From positions 1 through 32,500 of the forward strand of contig JAQGDQ010000306.1 in the NCBI GenBank assembly GCA_030141605.1: a stretch of DNA of 32,500 nucleotides. The letters run 5' to 3'. The first letter of the stretch is position 1. The number at the start of each line of letters is the position of its first letter. This document shows positions 22,555 to 32,329 of this stretch, one piece after another. A model generated the notes under the pieces. That model was not told the origin of the DNA, ran no database searches, and saw only the letters and a program-made list of their open reading frames with translations. Made by a program: the position numbers and the translations under genes. Source of the stretch: Tubiluchus corallicola. Taxonomy: Eukaryota > Priapulida > Priapulimorpha > Priapulimorphida > Tubiluchidae.

Positions 22555-22711
22555 CAAAACGTGACTATACTAATCACAATATTGACTTGCATCTATGATT
22601 ACAAACATAATAAAGCATTGTTTGCAATACTGCAATACATTAGAAATTATACCAAAAGCCTAGTAAAGCAGTTTTAACAATATACAGTGGTACACTATAT
22701 ATAAAAATTCC

Positions 22712-22738
22712 ACATTACAGAAAAAAACACTGTAATGT
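22712..22738. repeat. Hairpin ACATTACAG/CTGTAATGT
   Basis: Exact 9-bp arms around an A-rich 9-nt loop within the transposon-like element. Confidence 0.85.
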
Positions 22739-22893
22739 TAAAAGTATCCAAACCTGAAGTTCACACAAAAATTACATTTCTACTTTAGTAGTGGGTGGCG
22801 AGAGCGTGGGTTTTCACATCCAGCGACAACAGGCAAATGGATGATTTTCGACAAGATGACGGATGTCATTCGTTGATTGGTTGGTTAGAAACA

Positions 22894-22916
22894 ATGCGCG
22901 CGACACTGGCGCGCAT
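22894..22916. repeat. Hairpin ATGCGCGC/GCGCGCAT in a promoter-like patch
   Basis: Exact 8-bp arms around the 7-nt loop GACACTG. It adjoins two ATTGG/TTGG motifs (CCAAT boxes on the minus strand, about 22875-22885). The CpG-rich stem stands out from the AT-rich surroundings. A promoter role for the minus-strand frame at 21760-22002 is inference only. Confidence 0.7.
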
Positions 22917-23069
22917 GACCACGAACACTCTTCACAAAAACTCATTTATTGCTATTCTATCAATAAATTTACCTTATTTCACACTTTTCCCGAAACGCCT
23001 AAGTATTATATGAAATGCCTAGGGATTTTATAAAATGTCTAAATTTTACTCATTGCCTGCAACATATAC

Positions 23070-23634
23070 AAATACCCAATTTACACGAGTTACGCACGTT
23101 GTATTTGAAGTTAAATTTTCCATATTACAGCTGCCTTTAGTATGCAGCAAATTAATTTTCCTAGAAAAGCTGAATTTATGGCAGCTAACCTAATGAACAC
23201 TTTTGCCATTCAGATAAAGTTTACCGAGAACAACAGTTATCATTATACTAACTAATCATCTTACTGCAAATATTCATTGACATATATAGAAATGTCTAAT
23301 TTGCTGTGGAAATGGAAAACTGTAAAACTTCGAGTGTCAAGCAAATTTATAAGTTTGAAACATCCTTGTCCGTCAGAACAAAATTAAGTTAAACGGAAAT
23401 ACCGTTAAATGCATAACTTCATCTCAATTCAGGCAAAAAAACATTTTACACTAATAAGTAAACAATTATTAAATTGATGGTCGATGGTAAGGATCTTATA
23501 AATTTATTATGCGTTGTGAATATATTTCTATAAATCAATTCCAAGAATTACGTTAGTTCTAAAAGTTATTTCACTAAGTTATATTAAACCGTTGTATGTA
23601 AATTTGATTATTCACGTATTTTTCAACAACACAG
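23070..23634. other. Non-coding stretch
   Basis: AT-rich unique sequence between the transposon-like element and the candidate exon at 23635. It ends in a pyrimidine-containing tract that forms that exon's acceptor. Nothing else is supported. Confidence 0.55.
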
Positions 23635-23807
23635 TACAAAAGTTCGTACTGCCGCAATTGTCTTTTGAAAGAACTTGCTTCAGACATTTTAGAACCAAGA
23701 CATGGGCCACTTAACTTAAATCCGTGTGAGTGTGGAGATTGCCGAAATTTACGCATACTAGTGGGAGATGAATTTATTACCATGAAATCGGATACGCTTC
23801 CACAAAA
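23635..23807 (+). CDS. Candidate internal exon, cysteine-containing, family unknown
   Basis: A 57-codon frame lies between an acceptor (CACGTATTTTTCAACAACACAG) and a donor (CAAAA|GTAACC). It enters in phase 0 and leaves in phase 2. The peptide begins YKSSYCRNCLLKELASDI, has a PRHGPLNLNP stretch, then CECGDCRNLRILVGDEF. The spacing C-x2-C-x25-C-x-C-x2-C could ligate a metal ion or form disulfides. I do not recognise the family. The frame closes in TAA right after the donor, so it could instead be a C-terminal end. There is no ATG in the early part. The antisense 69-codon frame (23574-23783) looks less protein-like. Neighbouring exons are not identified. Confidence 0.3.
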
Positions 23808-24285
23808 GTAACCATGTCTAATACTAATTAATTTTTAAGAAGTGATGTTTATTTACCATACACTTTTTTATGCTATTGTTCTAGTGCTAATGCGTTTTTA
23901 AACGCCCTGTTTAACAAAATATAACTATGGCTTTGAACAATTCGCAGATGTGGACTAATATTAAAACTAACTTAGAATACAGTTATTCGTTTATTCGTCA
24001 ATACTTTATTTATTTAATGCAAGAAATCTCGAACGATCTTGTGCGCTTTATTACAATTTTAATTTAGCTTAGTGTTTCCGGCACAGCTTGCGTCTATATA
24101 AGTATTAAAATACCATTAATCTTTGAGTTACATTACAAAAGTATGAAAAATAATAATTTTTCATGCAGAAAAACACAAAGTCCAAATTATTTCATACCTG
24201 CAATATTCAAAATTGAGCTGTAAACTTGCTTGATTCTTGGCGTTTCTCTGTGGTCACTGGGCAATGCATTAATAGAAGCTCTCAC

Positions 24286-24415
24286 TCTTCTGCCGCTGCT
24301 GGCTTCTTAGCTTCTGTTATGAAGTCATGCATGAAGCCGTGCAAAGGCTGCTTAGAGACGATGTTATTAGCGCTGTCAAGCAATTGTTGTATTTCTGCTA
24401 TTATTTGCCATAAAA
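24286..24415 (-). CDS. Candidate internal exon, helical, family unknown
   Basis: On the minus strand a 42-codon open segment follows an acceptor-like TGCACTTGCTAG and ends at the consensus donor GAAGA|GTGAGAG (phase 1 in, phase 2 out). The peptide contains LWQIIAEIQQLLDSANNIV, then SKQPLHGFMHDFITEAKKP and a short alanine run. It reads as one or two amphipathic helices. The frame has a stop immediately after the donor. The 81-codon plus-strand frame over the same bases (24226-24471) is its antisense shadow. The domain is not recognised, and chance occurrence is possible. Confidence 0.25.
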
Positions 24416-24828
24416 CTAGCAAGTGCATCAGTTTATCAATGCATAATTATTGTTTCGGAGCGAATAATTAATCTGATACTAGAGGTTATGACACTCATAA
24501 ACAACAATATATGGGATTTCTCAGATGACTGTCTATGCGAGTTCTGATTTCATGTTACAGCATCTTGTAAAATATGTAATGTCTTAGTTATTATTACAAA
24601 TCATCACGAGCGCCATTGCACTGTCTTTGAGAGCCCGAAGTGTTTACTAATCAGCAATTGTAGCATCCTTAAGGATTGCCGTATCTAAATATTGGAATTA
24701 ATTGGCTACTTTTAAGTTCGTGTATGCAGTTACTAATAAGCTTTGAGTTTCAGAGATGTAATTCAGTTTATGTCGGTCATAGCTTATAAATACGGATGAC
24801 GAGTCTTATTTCATAGTTCTATACACGC
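24416..24828. other. Non-coding stretch
   Basis: AT-rich unique sequence leading into the tetranucleotide repeat. Nothing is supported. Confidence 0.6.
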
Positions 24829-25116
24829 ATACATACATACATACATACATACATACATACATACATACATACATACATACATACATACATACATACATAC
24901 ATACATACATACATACATACATACATACATACATACATACATACATACATACACACATACACACATACACACATACACACATACACACATACACACATAC
25001 ACACATACACACATACACACATACATACATACATACATACATACATACATACATACATACATACATACATACATACATACATACATACATACATACATAC
25101 ATACATACATACATAC
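24829..25116. repeat. (CATA)n tetranucleotide microsatellite with an internal (ACACACAT)n block
   Basis: Nearly 290 bp of CATA repeats. From about 24950 to 25022 the unit changes to an 8-bp ACACACAT higher-order repeat (about nine copies), then returns to pure CATA. The interruption is symmetric, which suggests a variant unit arose once and spread locally by slippage or unequal exchange. The long MYVCMYVC-type frames across it are artefacts. Confidence 0.97.
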
Positions 25117-25664
25117 TCACATACATTAAATTATGTTCTATATTGCTAATATTAATTGCTAATCATGTTCGTTTTATCTGTGCTAAGATACTACGTTTTC
25201 GTCGCTTTGACGTTCCTGTTCGAAATGTGGAAGCCTTTACAATACAAACTCGTTGCGTCTAAGCCGATTACACACAGCAAGAAGAACCAAAGTTGCACGT
25301 GCATTAGCTCCATTGAACATGTATATATTACTATGTGTTGCATACGGAAAAATGACTAAACAATGATAAACTCAGTATGATAAATTATTATGTTATTGCT
25401 ATGTTAACAGTATGTTATTGTTATGAATTTTTCTATTATGATATATTAATAAAAAATTATCTATATTTTTATACAATTTGACGCTCTGCAAACAGGAATA
25501 TATCAATGGTGGGCCTCACTTAATATGAAGAGTGGAATTTCTCTCATTATCAAAGCTAACATGAACAGGCAGAGGTGTTTTAACAACATTCGGATTTGAA
25601 TACATCTTCTCTCTGTGGGGAACAGGCAAGAACCAGTATGACGAATGTAACCTCCTGGAGTGAG
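25117..25664. other. Non-coding stretch, possibly the 3' part of a SINE at its right end
   Basis: Contains a TATGTTATTG-type degenerate AT repeat near 25388-25440. The segment from about 25490 to 25664 continues from the SINE head on the minus strand and may be its body and tail, but I cannot define the 3' end or a target duplication. Confidence 0.45.
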
Positions 25665-25775
25665 TTTCGAATCCGATCTGGATTAGATATCGTTGCTTAA
25701 CCAGCGGCTATCCATTCACTGACCGACCTCAATGTTTAACTTCGGTTGATGAGCACTCGCTGTGACTCATAAGCT
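25665..25775 (-). mobile_element. SINE-like head with 5S rRNA-type internal promoter
   Basis: Read on the minus strand, the sequence CATCAACCGAAGTTAAACAT followed by TGAGGTCGGTCAGTGAATGG and ATAGCCGCTGG follows the 3' half of 5S rRNA (box A GAAGTTAAGC, then GTCGGTCAGT, then box C GGATGGGTGACCGC), with divergence. Further on, GATCGGATTCGAAACTC (25664-25680) resembles a tRNA box B. 5S-derived heads define the SINE3 class of short retroposons transcribed by RNA polymerase III. No poly-A or short tandem tail and no flanking duplication is clear, so the copy is probably old or truncated. A 5S pseudogene is an alternative. Confidence 0.5.
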
Positions 25776-28140
25776 GTTCTTCTAGCCCCAAAAATACGTC
25801 ATAAATGAAAAACCTTTCCTCGCCCCCAAATGCAAAATGTTTCTCCTTCAAATTATCACTTTTCATGTGCGACCGGTCTACTGTAACAAAAAAACTGTTA
25901 ACACGTCATCACCGCTTAGGTATATTATAGACATTGATTTCATTGATGATAGTATCAAATATCCGTACTTAAACCCATAATCCCATTACCGCTTTCGAAT
26001 TTTCTGGAACTTGAGAATTATTGTTGTTGGCATCTTTCGGAATTGCTTCACGAAACATGTTTGCAAAAAAGCTAACTAGATGGTTTTATTTCTTTTCTTG
26101 TGTGCATTGAGTGCATTTTTTAATATACGAGGCGAGGCGTGGGAATAACTGATGAGAGTAGTCAGGACGTGTGCTTGTCGACAGAACTTAAGAATGACAC
26201 CCAATGGTCACACTGGACGGCTTCATTCACCATACTTATTCTGCCTTACCAACCTCATGGAAGGAGGGTCCATTCACACTTCTGCCGTTTCAGTGCCTCA
26301 ACTTACGGCCATGAATCAAATTCCAGTTACGCCAACCATCTACATTGAGGCTCTGACATTGTTTGCTGGATTCCAGCTTACAGTGTGTAGAAGTACATAA
26401 TTTCGTTGCAAGTAGTGGCGTGCACTTCCGGTTACTGAACGGAAATTGTCTGTCTCTGTTTACTGCGTCATTGATGTAATGGTGTGACATAAGTTAATCT
26501 AATGTAAAACGTGGTAACTCTGATGCTCAGATTAAACGTAACGTAAACAAACGCTTGTCTTTATCTACATATAACGTCATACTGACTTTTGTACGTGAAG
26601 CCACCTCAACTACAAACGCTTGTGCTTGCAACAGCATCAATCTAGGGCAACTACCGAGATCTTGAAAATAACGTATTTGTCTGCAAGCTTTATCACAGCT
26701 TATGTAATTGTATTAGAAGATTTGATTGTCATCATAATTAAACGGCTAACCGAATGATGTTAATCAATAATCGCATAGCTGCTCCATTGGGCCGAAAACG
26801 TGTTCAGCTGTAATCAGCCAATTAAGTTAGGTAAGGCTTTTAGTGCACTTATTATTCCACTCAGCACTTCGAACTATATTATAATATTACCAATGGATCA
26901 ATAATCTCCTATTGTAACAAACTTTAAAGTGTTATGTATCAAGTAAATATGCCAGCTTAAGCGGTGCAGAGCTGCATCTTTTTTCCGTCAAGTTCCGCAG
27001 TCCGACTGTATTTAATATAAAGCTTTCTATAGAAGGAAAACACGGCTTACTATAGTTGTGTTTCTGTTCTTGTTTTGCTAAATCACGTCTAATGAAACTT
27101 AAGCTAAAGCTGCTGTGCGTTTCGTGAAAGCCATTCTATACTTTCTATTAAAGTCTTGAAAATTACGTATCACCGTATATGTCAGCAAGCAAGAATTAAT
27201 GAATAAAACTCGATGTTAATTTAATTCATTACTTGAATTTAAACTCTGTTACATCGTTGTTGTTGAACGCAACTTATCGAAATGGCTATTTCTAAATAAC
27301 CATTCTTTTAGAGTTTTAAAAATTTAAAATTACCTATAATGTTTTAATATTAGAGATTGAAAATTCGCCGCTCCTCTTCCATTAATGTCATTTTATCGTT
27401 TGAACATCAGAAATAAAATGGATTTATTTAGCTTCTCATTAAATTTTGCGCAGTTTTGAAAATAAATTAATTGCATTCCACATCTCGATGAGTTTATACT
27501 GGTTACATTCCCACACGGGTTGTAGACGACAAAATGAAGGCGGATTTAAAAAAAATTACGAAAACCAATGGCTCTCAACAACTTAGTGATTTGAAAATGT
27601 TTACGCGTAATTTACTTATAATAACTGTTCGGATAAAATTCCAGCAACTTTTTTTCTGAATCTGTCTAAATAACTTGGCGCCGCTAATTTGCTTATTTAG
27701 TTAAATCAATAAACAGATATTAAATTTTCTTGAAACCGAGCGAGCACACATGCACATTGTTACTTGTCGACCATCAACTTTTTACTTATGACGGGGCGGG
27801 AGCATGTGGGCATTTAAACAAAATTAAGAAAAAAACATAGGCACCTATATTATAAGGTTTAGTTAGGGCCGTTTTGAGCTGGATATAAACCTAAGTCAGA
27901 TAGAAAATCCAGGCCCATTTCAAGCGCTCATTAAGTACTTTTGTCATTAGAGCTGTTACATATGCTCTATGTATGGGTTACCCGATATGTTCTATGTACA
28001 TGCTCTATATAATGTACATAATGTGGATAGAAAAAACAACATTCAAAGTCGTGGGTCAATTGATCCACCTGAACCCGTGACTCTGTTCTGGGTTACGTCT
28101 ATAATGACATACTTAGATTTCTTTGTTGTTGGAATTGAAA
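25776..28140. other. Non-coding stretch
   Basis: Overlapping plus frames of 69 and 82 codons and a minus frame of 66 codons lie at 26139-26490 in slightly less AT-rich DNA, but none has a known domain. A near-perfect 18-bp palindrome (GTGGGTCAATTGATCCAC) is at 28051-28068. The 159-codon frame at 27969-28448 is the longest non-repetitive frame in the window, but it crosses the GTACGGTACGG repeat and is not called. Confidence 0.5.
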
Positions 28141-28190
28141 AGTACGGTACGGAATTACGGTGCGGACTTTTTTCGTACCTTTTCCGTACC
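28141..28190. repeat. GTACGGTACGG repeat, copy A
   Basis: Starts AGTACGGTACGGAATTACGG, continues with a CGGACTTTTTTCGTACC-like segment and ends TTTTCCGTACC. It is internally self-complementary (GGTACGGA/TCCGTACC). It matches copy B at 28732-28773 in the same orientation through AATTACGGTNCGG and TTTTTTCGTA. The two may be the ends of one roughly 630-bp insertion, since copy B ends with the reverse complement of AGTACGGTACG, but no target duplication is found. Confidence 0.65.
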
Positions 28191-28731
28191 ATTTTTACTG
28201 AGTTTCTTGTAATGTCTCAATGGTCAGCTACCCAGCGTCATGACTTGTTTTGCTCATGGAATGGGACTTATTCTATCTTAGTTAACACAGAGCACACGCA
28301 AACAAAACAGCTAGGTTGGTTCATTTTGGGTGCAAAAGTTACAAATTGTTTAGCGCCGGTTGTCATTTACCGTAAATTACGTTTGTTGTCATTTATAAAC
28401 AGGGTAGACTGCTTCCCACGTTTGATAGGTTTAAAAGTTTATCACTAATGAGCACGTAATTTAAGAGAACCATTAAAAACTAGTTAATAGGCCTAACGTA
28501 TCGTGTCTGCCACAAAATTACTAATTAGCTGAAATTAGATATATATCTCGTACATAATTGTATAGCTTCTATAACCTAAAAAAAAGTAGTATGGAAGTTT
28601 AAACAACAGTTCTGTTTTCATAGTATTCATAAATTCATAATGAGAATGGATACTTTTATCGTTTTTACAATTAATTTTTATGCCACTAGTATGTAGATCT
28701 TACAGGCACTTCATGCAACATACGAAAATTA

Positions 28732-28773
28732 CGTAATTACGGTACGGTATTTTTTCGTAACGTACCGTACTGG
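28732..28773. repeat. GTACGGTACGG repeat, copy B
   Basis: Reads CGTAATTACGGTACGGTATT, then TTTTCGTAACGTACCGTACT. It contains its own stem ACGGTAC/GTACCGT. Its last 11 bases are the inverted repeat of the first 11 of copy A. It may be a transposon terminus with a complex palindromic end. Confidence 0.65.
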
Positions 28774-28780
28774 CAGCCTT

Positions 28781-29292
28781 GGTGGTTTTTCACTTACCCA
28801 GTTCGGGCTGACAACAGTGGCCACTACGTGTGCGTTACGTGAAATATATGAAATTCAGTGTTTCTGGCTACGTGAACAGAAAATGGTAAAATATCTGTGT
28901 ACTATGTGAGCCTGATATAGATTTCCACCTGGTTCCGCTTTGTTACTAATATTGGCAAGCAAATTTTACTATTGTAAACAAATCAGTCATGAAAACAAGA
29001 AATAGCGGTAACAATCAAAAGAACAGTGGTAGACTCACTTTGGGACCGACGTGTTTTGATCCAATTAACCGATTGAACCCATTAACTGATGTATGTAGTA
29101 TTGCTGCTATAGAAGTACGAGTCATTAGCTTACTATGCACTGCAAAGGTTTTTAATCAATTTTAGAAACGAAATAATGCCTAAATTCCTCTGTGCAGTGT
29201 AAAAATTAGAAAAAACTATTTTGAAATATTAATTTATATAAGTGAATTAACAAGAAATTAAAAAGTACACTTTTCTAAATCACGCAACTTTG
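28781..29292. other. Non-coding stretch
   Basis: AT-rich unique sequence. Nothing is supported, and I found no left inverted end for the Tigger-like remnant here. Confidence 0.6.
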
Positions 29293-29923
29293 TTTATTTG
29301 CAAAAATTACAAAAATTCCTTCAAAGTTGGCTGCTTCATTTTCTCGCGAAGAAGATCTTTACGCTTATGCTCCATTTTTCAAACTTCTCAACTCTGTGCC
29401 CTTCTTTGCTGTACGATGTTTACTTTTGTAAGTCTCAAAGAATACTGGCCGATTACTGTACCTGCACCTTTGACTATTAACTCATTAAGTCGAAAAGCGT
29501 GATTTGCAACTAGAGCATCAAAGGAAACCGCTAGGCAAGTGATTAAATGTTTAACTTCCAGAAATTCTGGTAACGAGGTTAATTGCAGTGGGCGAGTGGG
29601 TAACAGATTCAAAGCAAAACCGCTAGGCTAGCGCATTAGCGCATGATAACGTACCTGTTACAAACAAAACGGTACTTAACATGATTGTTTCTACATATAT
29701 AATGCACAAAAGGGAAGTAAAGATGACATAAAAGTAGGAAAGACTGTTTGTGCACATACAAATGTCTTATTTTAAGTACGTGAAGGAAAAATATTGAGTC
29801 AATTAAGCGAAGTTATTTGAGTCAATTACCGATAGTTTTTATGCATATTTGAATAGAAGCGGGGCCCGTTCCAGGCGTTTTTGAGTCAATTAAGCGATTG
29901 GGTCTTTTAAGCGGTGACTACTG
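29293..29923 (-). mobile_element. Decayed pogo/Tigger-like transposon remnant
   Basis: Read on the minus strand, the segment begins CAGTAGTCACCGCTTAA next to TA (29924-29925), with subterminal AATTGACTCAA/CGCTTAATTGACTC repeats (29795-29905). This style of end is typical of pogo/Tigger elements. Near the other side, 29307-29375 encodes a short C-terminal-like frame ending MKQPTLKEFL, then TAA and an AATAAA (29293-29298) close behind. Tigger and jerky-type proteins often end in a QxxxTxFF-like tail, so this fits, though the last residue is L. Between them is a 74-codon frame (29388-29612) in another phase, and GCCTAGCGGTTT occurs twice. The catalytic region is absent, and no left inverted repeat was found. 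Confidence 0.35.
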
Positions 29924-30289
29924 TAATAGGGAAACCTGCTGTACAAAAGATTTACCTGCACTATAATGTACCCTCATTTAATAACTCTATGTTGCTTATG
30001 AGTTTTCGCATTTCGGTTGCTTTGGAATCAGCCAGACTGCATTGCTGGCTTCAACATTAAAGTTGGAAAAATTTTACAGCATTAAAGGTCACATTTAATA
30101 TAATTTATTTTATATAACACAAAATATAAACTACAATTAAGCTAAGAAATATTATTTGTTACACTGAAAGATAATCATCAAAACGTTCACGTATTTTTGC
30201 TGTTGTTCGAAGTTTTCGTCAAGCTAATTTCTACCAAGCATATTTTTAATGTTAATGCTTGACTGTATAATGCTACAATTTATAAAATT
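29924..30289. other. Non-coding stretch
   Basis: AT-rich unique sequence between the Tigger-like remnant and repeat copy 2. Nothing is supported. Confidence 0.6.
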
Positions 30290-31115
30290 AATTTTTGACT
30301 AATCTGCCATGAAACTAGTTTGCTTTATAAACAGCAAGCTATTATTTACGAAGTTTGCAGCATGTTTATCAGGTTTACAAAATACATAATTTGCAAAACT
30401 AATTAACAGGTCTAGACTACGATTGCTTGGTAGCTCATATTTAGTAAGTGCTATAAACAAAAATGGGCGATTGGCTACCATAATGGATTATATCCGGTAA
30501 TGCAGAAAAAATGTCCCGAAGTTTCGACTGCAACAATGTTATAAGCAAGTGCTCTACAAAGTTAAAATTTTACAGCAGTATGTTACAATTCATTAGCTTT
30601 TCAATGTGACAATTTTCTAGTTTTACTAGTTTTTAACTTTGACATATTAAATATTTAAATGCCAAAACAATGTGAAACAATGCCAAAATTTAGCCACAGT
30701 AATCATCATTTAAAAATAGACATCAGATATATAAAGCACTCAGTACAAGACAGCATACATTAAACAAATCATCCAGTTTATATCATGGTCTTCGCAGCAA
30801 AAAAGTGCTTACAAAATTTGTTGCCAAAAATGGGACTTAAGACTCTGGACTACGTGTTTGGTATTTCCTTAAGGAGAAGGAAAAGTACAACGGCCACACG
30901 GAGCCGTTTGATGCAGAGGAACTAATTTTCGAGTGCTGAGGCCAAATACCCTTAAAGAAGTGAGAAACTAAATCAGCGGTTGATAACAATGCGTTCGTCT
31001 GTTTGCATTGAAAATGGACAGGTACTTGCTGTAATTTTGACGATAGCGACACAAAAATGATTTCCTGCATTTATTTTTTGACTTGTTGTTTTAAAGGTTC
31101 TTTTTCAATTTTTGC
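30290..31115. repeat. Dispersed repeat, copy 2 (pairs with 2480-3300)
   Basis: Same order of anchors as copy 1: GCAGAAAAAATGT near 30502, ATAAAGCACT near 30731, GACTCTGGACTAC near 30841, CGGCCACAC near 30891, GCAGAGGAACTAA near 30913, AAGTGAGAAAC near 30958, TGTAATTTT near 31029, and TTTATTTTTTGACTTGTTGT near 31070. One plus-strand frame here reads GLRVWYFLKEKEKYNGHTE and ends AEELIFEC before a stop. Copy 1 shows YGGHTE and AEEL in frames offset by indels, so copy 1 looks frameshifted if this was ever coding. No target duplication is defined. Confidence 0.75.
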
Positions 31116-32124
31116 TGTTTGTACGTAAGACTGTAACAATTCACTGTGATAATTATCAGGCGGTTCCGTTATTTTCTTCTTGTAATATCGCGAACAAAAC
31201 TTTGGTAAATTTTTTTGCACTGCCTGATATGAGGATGTTGCAGACAAAAATTATTGTAATTATTACCCGTAAAAAGAACGGCGTAATTCGTAAGCTACTG
31301 CGAAGCCAAGCTTCGCAGAATACCTTGTTTAATTGTTAGGCAATAGATGTCGCAAGCAGCAGGTAAATACTCAAATTTCGGGACAGTACCAGCGGTTCAC
31401 TAATTCTAAACTGCTCTGGCTCACGTTAGGACGACGATTTAGTGTAATTAAAAAGCAATTATTGCGCTCGCTATCTCTCCTCGCTGAACATTATCCGTCG
31501 CATAGATAAAATGATAAAATTGTTGAGTATTATGTTGATAACGCTATGAGTTATCAAAAAAATTATCAAAATCCTCTAGATTTAAATACAAATTATGTTT
31601 CCACAAAATGGTTGAACAGTGCAGCGTGAGCAAACTGTGCAGGTCCAAAAACAAACATTTTTAACGACATTATAAAATGAATTTGGCATTTTATAAATTA
31701 CGCTATTGTGACTATGTTACAATATTCACATATCAACTAGTAAATCCTTCTTGTAAGTACTTCAGGCAAAATGTAAACAGTTTATCGAAGCTTTGTTCCA
31801 CTTGATCGTTATAGCGATCTTCAAATGTCATCTTTGCAGAATAAATGAATGCGTCTCTCATTTTCTGTAAGTAAAAAAGATAACCAATTTACTCACCAAC
31901 GGTTTAACAACTAAAGCACTGATTGACTTGTTAAAATGGATTATATAATTCACTGTGCATTCACTGTACATTCATCTTGCCATGTTAAACGTTCATGGGA
32001 TCAAACTTCTCAGGACGATAACTACGCTGTTGGCGTACGCAGGTCACATTGGCACAGTAGTAAAAAGATTGTGCGTATTGGATATAATGACTTCTGACAG
32101 GTGAATTGTTAATTGTATATTAAA
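31116..32124. other. Non-coding stretch
   Basis: AT-rich unique sequence. A small palindrome GCGAAGCCAAGCTTCGC lies near 31301. A 75-codon plus-strand frame (31112-31339) has no recognised domain. No gene is called. Confidence 0.55.
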
Positions 32125-32329
32125 ATCATTAAAGAACTGTTAATTTATGTTTGCAGCACTGATTTTACAGGTAGTTTTATTAAGTGACGGTGACAATGAC
32201 GAGATAATATGAATAATAGAAGAGAGCCTGACACACTCTCTCCTATGTTTCTAGCATTTGTCACTGTCAGTTAATACAACTACCTGTAAAATAAGTGCTG
32301 CAAACATAAATTAACAGTTCTTTAATGAT
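32125..32329. repeat. 205-bp fold-back palindrome (MITE-like or hairpin RNA locus)
   Basis: Left arm 32125-32200 and right arm 32254-32329 are inverted copies. The outer 36 bp are identical, and only a handful of mismatches and one indel lie further in. The central 50 bp can pair further through AGAGAG/CTCTCT (about 32220-32242). If transcribed it would form a long double-stranded RNA hairpin. A fold-back MITE is the simplest reading. TTA occurs near both ends (32120-32122 and 32331-32333) and would suit a 3-bp target duplication, but the arm ends and the duplication overlap ambiguously. Confidence 0.9.

Larger units (their letters stand above)
21444..23066. mobile_element. DNA transposon-like element with inverted ends and internal GCCTAG repeats
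   Basis: The left end TATGTTACAGGCAAAG and the right end (reverse strand TATGTTGCAGGCAATG) are inverted repeats, each next to TA. Exact ends are uncertain because a related motif (GTGTRAAATYGGGTATT) lies inside the left end but outside the right end. Inside both ends an about 20-bp degenerate unit (GAAATGCCTAGGGATTTTAT type) recurs. Three units run in tandem at 22990-23050, and further copies lie near 21482, 21575, 21596, 21616 and 21700. Such subterminal repeats are usual transposase-binding arrays. The superfamily is undetermined. The unit carries the open frame at 21760-22002 and a CCAAT/GCGCGC-containing, promoter-like segment at 22790-22930. Confidence 0.5.

Noticed and set aside
24806-25126. 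Three minus-strand MYVC-repeat frames of 95-106 codons
   Set aside because: They are translations of the CATA microsatellite.
25388-25440. Possible tRNA or microRNA in the AT-rich repeat
   Set aside because: There is no cloverleaf or stable precursor hairpin. It is only a degenerate TATGTTATTG repeat.
26139-26490. Overlapping frames on both strands
   Set aside because: Three frames compete over the same bases and none matches a family or has clear borders.
27969-28448. 159-codon plus-strand frame, the longest non-repetitive one
   Set aside because: It has no recognisable domain, an irregular composition, and passes through the palindromic GTACGGTACGG repeat. One frame of this length is not surprising over six frames in 32 kb.
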